From the NCBI RefSeq assembly GCF_019393635.1, contig NC_057867.1, positions 3,156,889-3,220,888 on the forward strand: DNA of 64,000 nucleotides, read 5' to 3'. This document shows, piece after piece, positions 1 to 46,245 of the stretch; position 1 is the first letter of the stretch; the number at the start of each line of letters is the position of its first letter. The translations under genes were made by a program, and so were the position numbers. The notes below the pieces were generated by a model. That model worked only from the letters and a program-made list of their open reading frames with translations, made no database searches and was not told where the DNA came from. The stretch is from Dromiciops gliroides (Eukaryota; Chordata; Mammalia; Microbiotheria; Microbiotheriidae).

Positions 1-19559
<19,559 letters not shown>

Positions 19560-19745
19560 GCCACCCGAAGGAGCTGCCCGTTGACTGGACCTGACCCTGG
19601 CCCCTTCCTTGGGCTCCATTTTTAATGAGTTTTTAGTATTTTTGTTAAGATGAGGCTGCCGCACTGTCGGGTTTTGTACGCTATTTATACAGACACCCTG
19701 GGGCTGGCTGCAGCACCCAATTACACAGAGCCTCTTTGCAAAGGG
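19560..19745 (+). other. MED12: MED12 3' UTR (end approximate)
   Basis: The sequence after the stop resembles my recollection of the short human MED12 3' UTR (TTTTTAATGAGTTTTTAGT, then TTTGTACGCTATTTATACAG, then a CACCCAATTACACAGAGCC end). I see no AATAAA or ATTAAA hexamer within 300 nt of the stop, so the cleavage site is placed only approximately, by the point where similarity to the transcript as I recall it ends. Confidence 0.6.
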
Positions 19746-19864
19746 AGTGTTTGGGCTCTCTGTTCCTTGGGATGAGGGTGGGTGCTGGGCCTTGGGGGAG
19801 ATGAAAAAGAGGGAAGAGTCATAGCCTGCGACTGGTATTGAAAGGGGCCCAATCCCCAGGCCTT

Positions 19865-20015
19865 CAGTCCCTTCAGGGCTTTCTCCTCTTCATAAAGTCA
19901 GAGAATTCAAGCTGAACCTTTGAGGCTACTTTACAGAGGAGGAAACTGAGGCCCTGAAGAGTTAAATCGCATTGTGTCTGAGGCAGAATTTGAACCCAGG
20001 ACTTCCAAACTCCAA
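19865..20015 (-). repeat. MIR-type SINE relic downstream of MED12
   Basis: TTTACAGAGGAGGAAACTGA, GGCCCTGAAGAGTTAAAT and GGCAGAATTTGAACCCAGG are reversed MIR signals. The remainder of 19746-20800 shows no gene; it is unique, moderately GC-rich intergenic DNA. Confidence 0.6.
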
Positions 20016-20805
20016 GCCCACATTCTCTTCCCCATCAGGGGAATGCTCCTTGGCCTGACCATCAGCTTCTTAAGGGGAAATAGAGCTCTTCTGCCCTGTG
20101 TGGTCCCAGCAGGGGAAGAGGCCCAACTGGGCCTGACTCTCAGTCTTGTAGAGCAAAGTGCTCCCCTTCACGATGCGGTCAGAACTTCTGAGAGGGGAGT
20201 TTGCCAGCTGCCCATCATTGCAGGGGCCGGTGTGTTCCCTTGGCAAGAGGGGGCTGGCATCTTTGAGGCACTTTTCATGAGCCTCTCCTGAGCCGTGGAG
20301 ATGGCTTTCTTCCCATTACACAGAAGGAAAAGCTTGAGGATAGGCCCTGGTTAATGAACACAGAAGTGAGGGGAGAGCTAGGTGAGGCCAGCCTGAGTTC
20401 CAGCACCTCTTCCCCAGATGAGGCCCAAGGGTACTGGGTTAGGGCTGACAATGCCTTTGGCAAATGACCTTGAGCGAAGAACCGGTATCTAGACTCCAGA
20501 GCTGACCCACACTGATGGGAGGTGCTGGGTGATGGGGGGAAGACACAGATCCAACCCTCAAGTCATTGGAAAGAAAAAGACAAGAATTGGGGACTGGGAG
20601 AGTCATCGCTCATGAGGATCAAATGACCCCCTTGGGGAGAACCTGGGCAAAGCAGTGTTCACAAGGTGGGAGGGGTGGGGTCATGTCTACCCTCTGGAGC
20701 ACCGAGCAGGAGCCAGCACTTGTGACAGGATGCAACTTCTTCCCTCTCCTGGTGGGCCAATAGCCTGGGCCAGTCGGGGTGGAATGGGAAGGCTTCCCAC
20801 CAGGG

Positions 20806-21205
20806 GATGGGTGGGTGGGTGGGTGGATGGATGGATGGATGGATAGGTGGATGGATGGGTGGATAAGTGGATGGATGGGTGGGTGGGTGGGTAGATGGAT
20901 GGATAGATGTGTGGATGGGTGGATGGATGGATAGATGGGTAGATGGATGGGTGGGTGAGTGGATGGATGGATGGATGGATGGGTGTGGGGGTGGGTGGAT
21001 GGATGGATAAGTGGATGGATGGATGGGTGTGTGTGGGGGGGTGGATGGATGGATAAGTGGGTAGATGGATGATGGATGGATAAGTGGATGGATGGATGAA
21101 TGAAGTGGGTGGATGGATAAGTGGGTGGTGGGATGGATGGGTGTGTGGGTGGGTGGATGGATGGGTGGAGGGTGCGTGGGTGGGTGGGTGGATGATGGGC
21201 CAGAG
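20806..21205. repeat. TGGA/GGGT tandem tract between MED12 and NLGN3
   Basis: About 390 bp of imperfect tetranucleotide repeats (TGGA, TGGG, TAAG variants) with a GT-rich strand bias. The opposite strand reads through as a long SIHPPTHP-type reading frame, which is an artefact of the repeat. It ends about 200 bp before the NLGN3 CpG island. Confidence 0.9.
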
Positions 21206-21410
21206 CAGGAGATTGAGCAGGATTCCCCAGGGCACCAAGAAAAATGGCCAGAGCCAGAGGAGGGGAGCCAAAAGCGGGCGGGCGGGCTGGGCAGAGCCAG
21301 CCTTTCTTCATTCTTTCCTTCGTTCCCTCCTTCCCAGATGGCCCCACACACGTTGGGCCAAGCGGGCAAAGGGCTAGAAGGGAGCGGTAGGGGCTGCTCT
21401 GGACACGGCG

Positions 21411-22250
21411 ATGGGCCTCAGTTTCTCCTCGGTGCCGCGGCGGGAGGGCGTGGCGGGAAGGCGGCCCGGCACCCAAGGAGTTAATGGCGGGGACCCCGCC
21501 CCCCCCCTCGCGCCGCGCGCCCCCCGCCCGCCCCCACGCGCCGCGCGCCCCCGCGGTGCGCGGGCACAGCCTGGCTGCCGGCGAACGGATCGGCGGGGAC
21601 TGGGCTGCGGAGCCCGAGCGGCTGCCTCGCCTCGGAGGCCCCGCCGCCACCGCTGCAGCAGCCGCCGCAGCCGCTCCGCCTTCAGCACGGCCATCGCCAT
21701 GGCCGCTCCGCCGGCAGCCCTGCCCGGGCAAGAGGTGAGGGCCCCGCGGAGAGCCGCCGCCGGCCCCCGGTCCCCGGTCGCGGCTCCCCTTCCCGCAGCA
21801 CCCCCCCCCCGCCCGCGGCCCCCTCCCGGGCCGCAGCCGCGCTCCCCCCGGGCCGGGACCCAGAGGGCGTTTGGGGGTCGCCCGGCTTCACTGGGGGCGG
21901 GGCGGCGGCGGCGCCCAAGGGCGGGGGGCCTCGGCGATGGGGTGCGGCGCCTAGGGGGTTAATGGGGGTCGCCCTGGCGGAGGAGCCGCGTGAATGAGCG
22001 GTCTGTGCCCGGAGGTTGCCATGGCGACGCTGAATGGGGGATTGTGTGAGCTCAGCTGCCACCCGCCCCCCCCCCGCCCCCCGGCCGTCTGTCCGCCCTC
22101 TGGCTTGGTCCCTCCTGCCCCGTGCCCCGTGCCTCGGTCTCCCTTCCCGCTCGGGCCCCCAGCCCAGCACTCCTCCCCTGGGCGACATTGCCTGCCCGCC
22201 CCCCCCCCCCCAGACACTTTCGCATTCCCCTCTCGTCGTTGATGCTTGCC
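21411..22250 (+). promoter_or_regulatory. NLGN3: CpG island and promoter region of NLGN3
   Basis: A dense CpG block (GCGCCGCGCGCCCCC, GCGGCGGCGGCGCCC) begins about 1.7 kb after the MED12 end and spans the untranslated first exon of NLGN3 and the start of intron 1. No TATA box stands out, as usual for CpG-island promoters. An RFX-type X-box palindrome, GTTGCCATGGCGAC, lies at 22015-22028. Gene assignment is by position and by an in-phase donor at 21735. Confidence 0.75.
21560..21734 (+). other. NLGN3: NLGN3 exon 1 (5' UTR; 5' end uncertain)
   Basis: The exon ends at CAAGAG before GTGAGG. The transcription start cannot be read from sequence and is set arbitrarily within the CpG island. It contains an ATG in strong context (GCCATCGCCATGG, ATG at 21699-21701) that opens an upstream ORF, not the neuroligin frame: spliced to the acceptor at 23255, this frame stops at 23285-23287 after 22 codons. 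Confidence 0.6.
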
Positions 22251-22464
22251 GGGCGTTCCCAGGCTCCCTCCTCTACCCCTTCAGCTCGCTCTTAAAGGGG
22301 CCACCCCCGTAAGCCGGGATGGCGGGAGAAACCGGGGAGGGGAGGGGAGGGGAGGGGGGTCGCGGATCGGGTGGGCAGGAGACTAAGTGTGTTTGTCACC
22401 GAGGAGAGAGAGAGAGAGCGCCTCTGTGTGTACGGAAGAAATGTGTGCCAATCATGCTGGGCTG

Positions 22465-22466
<2 letters not shown>

Positions 22467-22512
<46 letters not shown>
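22467..22512. repeat. (GT)n microsatellite in NLGN3 intron 1
   Basis: About 22 GT units followed by ATATGTATAC. Intron 1 (21735-23254) otherwise contains CpG-island sequence, then unique DNA without recognisable genes. Confidence 0.9.
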
Positions 22513-22518
<6 letters not shown>

Positions 22519-23254
22519 ATACGCGGGCCGTACCTTTGTGTCTCCCCATTCCCTTGGCTCATACACCTTGCCTACCTGTCTCTGTCCCTCCAAGCCACAT
22601 GGCACCAAGAGTGCCCCTTTCCCTCTCGTTGATTGATTTCACATTCATTGGGCATCAGGATACTTGGCAGGATCCTTTCAGGCTCAGCCCTGGCACTCCC
22701 TGTAAATTGGACATGAGATACCCATGGCAAAGGGTCTGGACTTAGAGATCAGGGCGAATTAACAGGAGACACACGGAAGGACCTGTGTTTGACCTCCTCA
22801 GTTGCAGGCTCAGATGGGAGGGACAGGTTGAGACTGCCCTACTCTATGGGGGGGGGGGCGGGGCGGGCAGTACAGCTGCTCAGGCTCCCCACCAGGGCCT
22901 CAGTTTCCCTGAAGTGCTTTTGACAATCCCACCCTTTTTCAGCTGGTAAAAGAGCTGTTGGGGCTATCTAATCCTGTGAGTAACATCTTTGTGCCCACAG
23001 ACATTCCCAACCAGAACCGACCCCCCCACCTTATATAAGTGCACAAGCCCTTCTTTCTAAGGCTTCAGGTAGCTCATGGGAGCTGTCCCCCTTTGCTTTG
23101 GGTGCCAGGGCTCTTAATTCCCTCGGACTCTCCGCCCCAAGGCAGTGCCTGATAAGCAGGGCCTGTGAGGGATGCTTTGGAATGGGGCCCCAGAACTCGT
23201 TTCCTAGCCCTCAGTAGCCATCTTGGCTGATCCTCCCTCCCCTTCTCTCCACAG

Positions 23255-38870
<15,616 letters not shown>

Positions 38871-39680
38871 CTCTAACCTAGAGCCTTTGCCCAGCCCAAC
38901 CCTGCTTCCCCCTCCCTGCCCAGCACCCATCTGTGCACACCCATCCACCCAACCCCCCGGATACACACGCACAGAGCAGACCCCCATGCACAACCGCAGA
39001 CACCCCCATGTACAAACACATATCCAGAATAAACATGAATGGACTCTTCAAAGAAGTCAGCATCCCTGGGGAAGCAGGAAGCAGCAGGTACCTCTCCCTG
39101 GTGCTGGCTAGCCCTTGGCCCCCCCACCCCCAGCCAACCCCATGCTTGGGATCCCTCTCCCTCACACTGGGCTGTTCTGGATCTTGGGGGGGTTGTCTTT
39201 TTTTGTTTGTTTAATTTTTGAATAAGTGCTTTCTTCTCCCCAGGAAAGGCAGAGAGAAGGCAAGGCCCCTTCCCCCAACCCCCCCCATTGCTCACATAGC
39301 CAGAGACCAGGGAGTAGGGTCCTTTAGGCAGAAATTCAGCCAAGGAAGAACATGGGCTGGAAAAAGGAAGGGGAAGAGGATGTGAGTTGTCTGGCCCCTG
39401 GTGTGGTTCAGGTCAGCCCTGGCCTAGGTCTGACCAGGGGCCACTGGGAGGGGGTTGCTTTGGAGCAGGGCCAACTTTCACCCTGGTACCAGGCCCTGGG
39501 AGACTACGCTGAGGACCTGGACCACTCGCCTGCCCACCCACCCACCCACCCACCCGCTGCAGGCCACCCAAGTGCACTCTTGGGTGCTGCCCTTCCCCAC
39601 CCTTGGGCTACTGCTGTTAGGAGCTTGCCCCCTTTTTCTTTTCGGAGTCTCTTTTGTGTCATTTCTCTTTAAAAAGGACT

Positions 39681-39711
<31 letters not shown>

Positions 39712-39820
39712 AAGAAATTAGTTCTTAAAACACTAATGGAAACCCCTGGAGTTTGTTCTTTGTACAGATTTTAAACACGGTGTCTTGATATAAAAATAAA
39801 AACTCCGGTTAGCGCTCCCA
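38871..39820 (+). other. NLGN3: NLGN3 3' UTR with polyadenylation signals
   Basis: A canonical AATAAA at 39795-39800 (TATAAAAATAAAAACTCCGG) precedes the likely cleavage site near 39815-39825. A second AATAAA lies at 39028-39033, 158 nt after the stop, and could give a short form. An A-rich stretch (39681-39717) inside the UTR could cause internal priming in cDNA. Confidence 0.8.
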
Positions 39821-39829
39821 ACCTGTGTC

Positions 39830-41740
39830 CCTTCTCCAGGCCCTGCTACGGCAGCCCCTCCACCCCCGGTTCCCCAACAATTCGAGGAGGGGGCCTCCTG
39901 GGCCTTGAACCTTCGCCGCCCTTTCTTCTGGACTGCTTAATCCCTAGGCCTCCCTCAGCTCTTGGGATCCTGGAGCCGAGGCCTTCTATCTACTCTGAGC
40001 ATCTCAAGGGCCTCAAAGAGCAAAAATGAACAATTGGTCCTTGGTGGTGGCAGTGTTGCCCAGCTTCCTCCCTGACAGGCACCTTAGCTTGCCCTCAGAT
40101 TTACCCCTATACAGTTACACTGGATTACCCATGTAGCTCCAAACATGAGAATGAGTTCTAGGGAGACTAGATTGGACAGGCCCATTGACTTCCATAGAGA
40201 GAGACATGCCCCCTAGTCCAGGAAGCTGAATTGGACAAGGTTTTGGGGTCCCGGGACCAATCTGGGGAGTGGACAGAGTGGGACTCATCTCAGGGACACA
40301 CGTGGTTTTTCATGTTCCTAATAACTTGGCAGCTTCATTGGAGATATTGCCAGAGCAATAATAAGAGTTTCTGCACCTGAGGCAATCTTCAAAAAAGGTT
40401 CCTAAGACACAGAAATCATCCTCAAATCATCGCTTATAGACATTCAATTGAAGTGGGGAAGTGACAAAGACTGTGAGAGATGCTAAGGCTAATCCCTGGT
40501 GTGTGTGCATGTGTGTGTGTATGCGTGTACGTGTGAGTGTGTGTGTGCATTCGTGTGTGTGTTGCAGGGAGCATCCCTGGGCTGCATTCTCCAGCTAGCA
40601 GCTTTCAATTTGAATGAACTATTCTTGCTATCTTAGTGTGATGCTCACTTGTTTCTGGGCTGCTGGTGGAGCATAATGCTGTTGGCATCCGTAGATTGTG
40701 GCACCCTAAGGCCCAGCTGCAGACAGCCCATCCTAGTTACTTAATATCCTAGAAAGCAGGAAGAGAATTCTTTAGAGACCTTGACTGCACTCTGACACTG
40801 TGTCAAATGACTTAACAAATCCCAGGAAAGGACCTTCAGACCCAAGCCCCTAGTGGGTAAAAACATAAGGTGGTAAATGGTCAGGCCAAGGACCCCAACC
40901 TGAGCCAATTTCCCAGGCAGGGTTGTAAGAAAGACAATGGCAGACTTGGAACCAGGTACTCAAGAAAGACCTGCTCTGTGCCAGGCACTGTGATAAGTGC
41001 TACATTTGGATTTGTTGTTACCTTAGAGAGGGCCACGTGGTGAAGGTGCTGGTGGTGACTTTCTAGGACTTTATTAAAACAAGGACCTCATGGATATTGA
41101 GTTAGAGGGATAGGACTATGGCAGAATTCCAAGGGATCTTGGGAGATCAGCGGGTCCAACCCCCACTTGGTTTTTTAAAATATGGTTTTTCATGCCTTTG
41201 GGTTTTAAAGCAGTCATTTCTGGACATGACTCTTCCCCCATCAAAATCAAACTTTCTCTAACAAAGGAAAACACTTAAGGAATGTCTACAACATTCTGCC
41301 TGACTGGTGTCCATCCATCTTTGTGGTAGAAGCAAGTGTGTTTTGCTGCCAATGCTCTCTAACACCCTCTTTTTCTAGAGAAGGAAACTGCATCCCAGAG
41401 AGGGGAAGGCATTCATTCAACCACTGAGGATGAGAGTGGAGATTCAGGAGACCAGACCTTTTCTCTCTGTCCTGTTCAACTCAACCTACCATATATGATG
41501 CTGGTTTTATACTTTTTAAGTGTTCGGTCCACTCTTGGTCATCTCATTTTAAGAAAGACAATGAAGAAAGGAGGGTGTGAAGAAGAGGAGGAGTGATGGA
41601 TTAAACACTAGAACCTAAGGAAAAGAGACATGGGATTTCATTAGCCCTCTTGTTCATCCTGGTTCTCAGACAAGGCCAAAACTGAGGGGTTAGCCATCAG
41701 TCTCTCAGAGGACAGATGGAAGCTGGGGAGATTTAAAACA
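39830..41740. other. Intergenic DNA downstream of NLGN3
   Basis: No gene seen. A degenerate TG-rich tract lies at 40499-40562 and a weak SINE-like piece (CTCTGTGCCAGGCACTGTGA) at about 40970-41000. Base composition becomes AT-richer than in the gene blocks. Confidence 0.6.
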
Positions 41741-41744
41741 AAAC

Positions 41745-42062
41745 AAAACAAAACAAAAATTGTTGTTGTTGTTTGTCCTTCATTCTCAAAAAGGACTATG
41801 ACATGTCATGACTTGCAGTGAATTGGATTTTGGCAAGGCAGGGCTGTGCAAAGTCACCAACCTCACTCTCCCCTCCAGAGCCATCTGGGTCCAGTGGCAA
41901 GATAGACATCAGGACCACTGGAGATGGCCCAGGATATTTAACACAATTGGAGTTAAGTGACTTGCCCAGGGTCACACAGCTAGTAAGTGTCTGAAGTGAG
42001 ATTTTAACTCAGGTCCTCCCAACTTCAGGACCAGTCTATCTGCTATGCTACCTAGCTGCCCG
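41745..42062 (-). repeat. Composite SINE: tRNA head on an AACAACA-tailed body
   Basis: Read on the minus strand: a MAR1-like head (GGGCAGCTAGGTAGCATAG, GAGTTAAAATCTCAC, GTGTGACCCTGGGCAAG), then a different body (TGGCCATCTCCAGTGG-like to CCACTGGACCCAGATGG), ending GAATGAAGGACAAACAACAA with an (AAC)n tail. The body also occurs, longer and without this head, at 48757 and 50944. Confidence 0.7.
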
Positions 42063-42063
42063 T

Positions 42064-42105
42064 AGATGATAGATAGATAGATAGATAGATGATAGACAGA
42101 CAGTA
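42064..42105. repeat. (GATA)n microsatellite
   Basis: About eight GATA units at the end of the composite SINE, fading into GACA. Confidence 0.8.
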
Positions 42106-42321
42106 TGTAAACATGCATATATAAGATATATACACACAACACACACTTAGACCAAAAAGATCTTAAAGCTCAAACATCTTACCAACCTTTCATTCATTGT
42201 AACAAAAATGTTTTCTAGTAGTGAGAGGCTTGCATCATTGGGATAGACCAAAAAGAAAGGCTATGGAGTTGACTCACTTGGAGACAGAGGGATGACCCAT
42301 ATGGCTTTTCTATGTCACTTT

Positions 42322-42465
42322 TTTTTTTTGCGGGGCAACGGGGGTTACATGACTTGCCCAGGGTCACACAGCTAGTAAGTGTTAAGTGTCTGAGGCTGGA
42401 TTTGAACTCAGGTACTCCTGAATCCAGGGCCAGCGCTTTAACCACTGCGCCATCTAGCTGCCCCC
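42322..42465 (-). repeat. Young marsupial tRNA SINE
   Basis: GGGGTTACATGACTTGCCCA to CATCTAGCTGCCCCC with duplicated flanks TCTATGTCACTTTT. Confidence 0.9.
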
Positions 42466-42704
42466 TCTATGTCACTTTTAATGTGACAATGCAAACTGCA
42501 GGCTGGTCCCTGGACTTGAGAAGAGAAACCTTAGTACCACTGGATGGTCTAGGCCAAGTTTGCCACCCCAGGATTCATTTGACACTGTGAGACACTAGCT
42601 AGCATCAGAACTGAAGGCCAGGGCTCTGAAACAGGATGATTTATATGATGCTCTGGGAACTGAGAACCTTGTCCAGCCAAGGAGATAGTATGACTGTGGG
42701 GCCC

Positions 42705-42828
42705 CTGGCTGTCATGTGGATATGTGTGTGTGTGCTTATGGATAAAGGGGATGTTACTGAGCCTCAGTTTCCTAATCTACAAAATGGGGTTAATAATACT
42801 TGCACTATCCATCTCACAGGGTTGTTGA
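42705..42828 (+). repeat. MIR/THER-type SINE relic
   Basis: CTCAGTTTCCTAATCTACAA, then AATGGGGTTAATAATAC and CTCACAGGGTTGTTG are the core-to-3' part of a CORE-SINE. A younger SINE lies at its right end. Confidence 0.6.
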
Positions 42829-42842
42829 AATGTGAGCTCTTA

Positions 42843-42946
42843 CCTGAGTTCAAATCCAACCTCAGACACCTGATGCTTACTAGCTGTGTGACCTTGGGCA
42901 AGTCACTTAACCCTCATTGCCCCACCCCACCCCCAAAAGGAAAAAA
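42843..42946 (+). repeat. 5'-truncated young marsupial tRNA SINE
   Basis: Starts within the head at CTGAGTTCAAATCCAACC and runs to the A-rich tail. A 16-bp exact duplication, GAAATGTGAGCTCTTA, at 42827-42842 and 42947-42962 proves the truncated copy inserted as such. Confidence 0.92.
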
Positions 42947-43244
42947 GAAATGTGAGCTCTTATTCCAAGGAAAGCAGCCTGGCCTAGGCAGGACTTGAGT
43001 TGGCCTAATAATTACTGAATGTTGAACTCATAGAATGGCAGAATCTCAGATTTGGAAAGGCCCTTGGACACATCTAGCCATCCTGGAATTGAATTGAACA
43101 ATGGGTCAGATTCAGGTCAGTGGAGAGAAAAGAATAGTGGGGGATAAGGCTGAAAAGGAAATGGAGGCCTTGAATATCACACTAAGGAATCCAGGTTTCA
43201 TCTCTTGGGCAGTGGATGGGGGGCAGGGCAGGAGGGGTTGTGAA

Positions 43245-43515
43245 AAATAAGCATTTGCTAAGCACCTACCATGTGCTAAGGACTTTACAAATATTGTCTC
43301 ATCTGATCATAGAGCTAGAGATTGAAAGGACTTCAAAGGAGGGCTCTATCATCTAGCTCCATCATCTGACTCCACTTTACAGATGAGGCTCAAGTTGATT
43401 ATGGGCCTTGCTCAAAGTCCCACAGGTTGTAAGTGGCAAAACTGGGATTTGAACCCAAGAGCCTAGGGCCTCAAGCTCCAAGGCCAGAGTTCCCTGCACT
43501 ACACTCTGCTGCTTC
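43245..43515 (-). repeat. MIR-type SINE
   Basis: GCTAAGCACCTACCATGTGC, TTTACAGATGAGGCTCAAG and GATTTGAACCCAAGAGCC are reversed MIR signals, with nearly full length. Confidence 0.65.
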
Positions 43516-44689
43516 CCTCTGTCTGTCTACCTGTTTGCAAAGCAGCTGGGGGAGCCCTCTTCCCTAGACCACCTCTGGGATATGGAAAAGTTGGGGGGGG
43601 ATAGCCAGTGCTCCCTCCTGCAGAGCACTGAGAAGTTATTCATTCATCAAATATTAAGTGTAAAGAACAAAGAGGGGTGCAAAGATGCAGAGAGGCTCCC
43701 TGCCTTCACATAGCTTACAGTCTAGTAAAGATTGGGTGGGGGAGGAGAATGAAAAACCAGCAGACAACAATAGTACCAAGTTGAATGGGCACACTTGGAA
43801 GAAGGAGAGCTCACTTCTGCTTCAAGGGGTCAGGGAAGATTTTGTGGGCCTTAAACAATGGGGCAGATTTCAGAGTTGGGAGTGACCCAAAGTCCAGTGG
43901 CCAGTGTGGAGGATACAGTTTGGAGTCACAGACCATGAGGCCGGACAAAAACAAGTCCAGCTGAGTTTGGCCATGGGCTTTGTTTGATACTGAGTCCTTC
44001 TGTGGAGACCCAGGACAGGGTCTCCTCAGGCTGGCACCTCCTGAACATGTTCCTAGGGATGCAAGGGACTGGCAGCTTGAGGCAGGCTTGATCTGGATGG
44101 TCATCTGACCGACAGCTCCCCACAGGCATCATAGGTGGGGCTCAGATGGAAGAGCAGATGCCGGGTCTGGCCTGTGGATGGAGGATTCCTATGACCCCTA
44201 GGGGCCAGGTAGGCCGGGCTTGCTGTGCAGGGAGAGGCGAGGAGGGAAGAATTGGAGGCGTTCCCAGGCTCCTAGGGATGATTTCCTCTTTCCTTCAGTT
44301 AACTGTGGACAGGATCTAGTGTCATCTTGTGGTAGAATTGCAAAGTAGCAGGTCTGTGCTGCCCAGGCCCCAAGAACTGCCAGCCTCAGGCCTCAGAGCT
44401 GGGGGTGGAGCCTGCTTCCTTCTCCAGACCCAGGCTCTTAGTGATGTTGGCACAGGGAGAGGGTGGGGCCAGGCCTGCCCTTTCTCCAAGTCTCCCAGCT
44501 TTGACATTCTCTGACACCCTCTCCCTTCCAGACACCCACACACGTGCATGCACACACACACCCCAGGTATGTACTAGCACAGGACCACTGGAAGCCCAGA
44601 CCTGCAGCCGGCCTAGGCTCATAGCACATCCAGCAGCCCTGTGAGCCCTGGAGTGGATAGAGGTGGCAGGCACTGGACAAAATCCCTGA

Positions 44690-45470
44690 GAAGTTGTTGA
44701 CTCCCAAATGCCCATCCACTCTCTGCTTCAAGATGCTGGGGACAGGAGACCCTTCTCCCCCAAGGCAGTCCAGTCTGCTTGGGGAATAGCTTGCACTGCC
44801 AGGAAGCTTTTCCTTGCATCTAACCAAATCTGCTGCATGGCGACCTCCATCCCTCGTTCTGATGGCCTCCAAGGCCAAGCAGAACAGGCCTAATCTCTTT
44901 CCCACATGACCCTTCAAAGACTTGAAGATCATATCCCCCAGTCCTAGCCCTACCCGCTATCAACCTTCTTTTCTGCAAAGCTAAACATCCCTGTTTCCTT
45001 GAACCCTTTTTCCAGTCCCCTCATTATGGTAGTTTGTCCTACTCTGACTTTCTCCAGCTTGTTCATTTCCTCTGGAAAATCTGGCACCCAGAACAGACTA
45101 GGGTACCCCAAATGGAGCCAACCTCTACTCCAAGAGTTCTTATCCAATTCATCGAAATTTGGGATCCTGCAATTGGATGAGCCGGGGAGCTGTCATGTGC
45201 CTCTCCATCTCAGCGGAGCCTAAGGTGAAGTGCGCCCCCTTTAGACAGGTATTGAGCTTGTCATCCACAAAGCCTCCCAGGTCTTTTTCAGACATGAAGA
45301 CTCTTAGGTAATATGTTTTAAGTGTTTGCGAGCCATCCCTTTACTAAAGCATTCTAGAGTTTTGACAGGAATCCAAGCTAAGCTACTGGCCTATACTTTC
45401 TTCCCCTCTTTGAAAACTAGGCCCACATTTGCTCCTCTCCACTCGTGCCATACCTGTGAACCATGATTTT
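44690..45470. repeat. Ancient LINE-like sequence (CR1/L3 clade, probable)
   Basis: CCCCTCATTATGGTAGTTTG, then CTTTCTCCAGCTTGTTC, GGCACCCAGAACAGACTAGG and TTGAGCTTGTCATCCACAAA, CCCAGGTCTTTTTCAG resemble, in order, a long-known ancient repeat of CR1/L3 type found in mammals and reptiles. Strongly diverged. Confidence 0.45.
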
Positions 45471-46030
45471 TCGGTGATTTTAACTATTTCCTTCCTTATA
45501 TTGGGTTTCAATTCTTTTAAAACCCTCTTTATTTTGCCTCCATGTAAAACTCATTATTCTTGGGGGAAGAGACAGTAGCAAAATTCAATTAGAGTAGTCA
45601 GACTTCTGTCCTGTACCCATTATCCTCGTCCTGTTGATTGAAAAAAAATTATCATTGAGGCAAACCAAGAATTTATCAGCTGTTCTGGGTGGTTTCAGTG
45701 CCCTATCATTACTGTCTTATGCTACCATACCAGTTTAGTGAACTGTTTCTAAAAGTTATCATCTATGTTCTTCTTCTGACTAGGTGGTATGTAGTATTCT
45801 CTCGCCACAGCATCAGTGTTCTCCTCCTTCATTCTCATTCTCTGCGGCAGTCCATGTATTTCCTTATAGGAGTATATTTTCCCAATGTATGCCCCTCCAT
45901 TTTTCCCTTTTAAGATCATCTGTCCCTTTTGGATTAGACCCATTGCCATGTTCTAGTCATGGCTCTTCTCCGGTCTCTGTGATACCTCTAAGGTTGATTT
46001 ACAGCTTTAAGGTGTCTAGTTCAACTTTAT
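45471..46030. other. Intergenic DNA, no gene seen
   Basis: AT-richer DNA with scattered short open frames of no recognised similarity. I cannot classify it; it may continue the ancient LINE on its left. Confidence 0.5.
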
Positions 46031-46033
46031 TTC

Positions 46034-46245
46034 AGCAGCTAGGTGGCGCCACAGTGCAGAGAGCACCGGGCCTGGAGTCAGGAGGCCCTGAGGTCATATT
46101 TGGTCCTGGACAAGTCATTTAACCCCCGTCCCCCTCAGTTTCCTCATCTGTGAAACAGGGATAATAATAGTACCCACCTCCAAGAGTTATTGTGAAGATC
46201 CAATTAGATATCTGGTAAGCGCTATATAAATGTTAGCAATTATTC
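46034..46245 (+). repeat. MIR/THER1-type CORE-SINE
   Basis: Head CAGCAGCTAGGTGGCGCCAC, core CTCAGTTTCCTCATCTGTGA and 3' end GGTAAGCGCTATATAAATG are in sense order. Confidence 0.75.

Noticed and set aside
20619-21731. 370-codon minus-strand open frame rich in Ile-His-Pro-Thr
   Set aside because: It is a translation of the TGGA/GGGT tandem tract and of the CpG island; no splice, start or family support.
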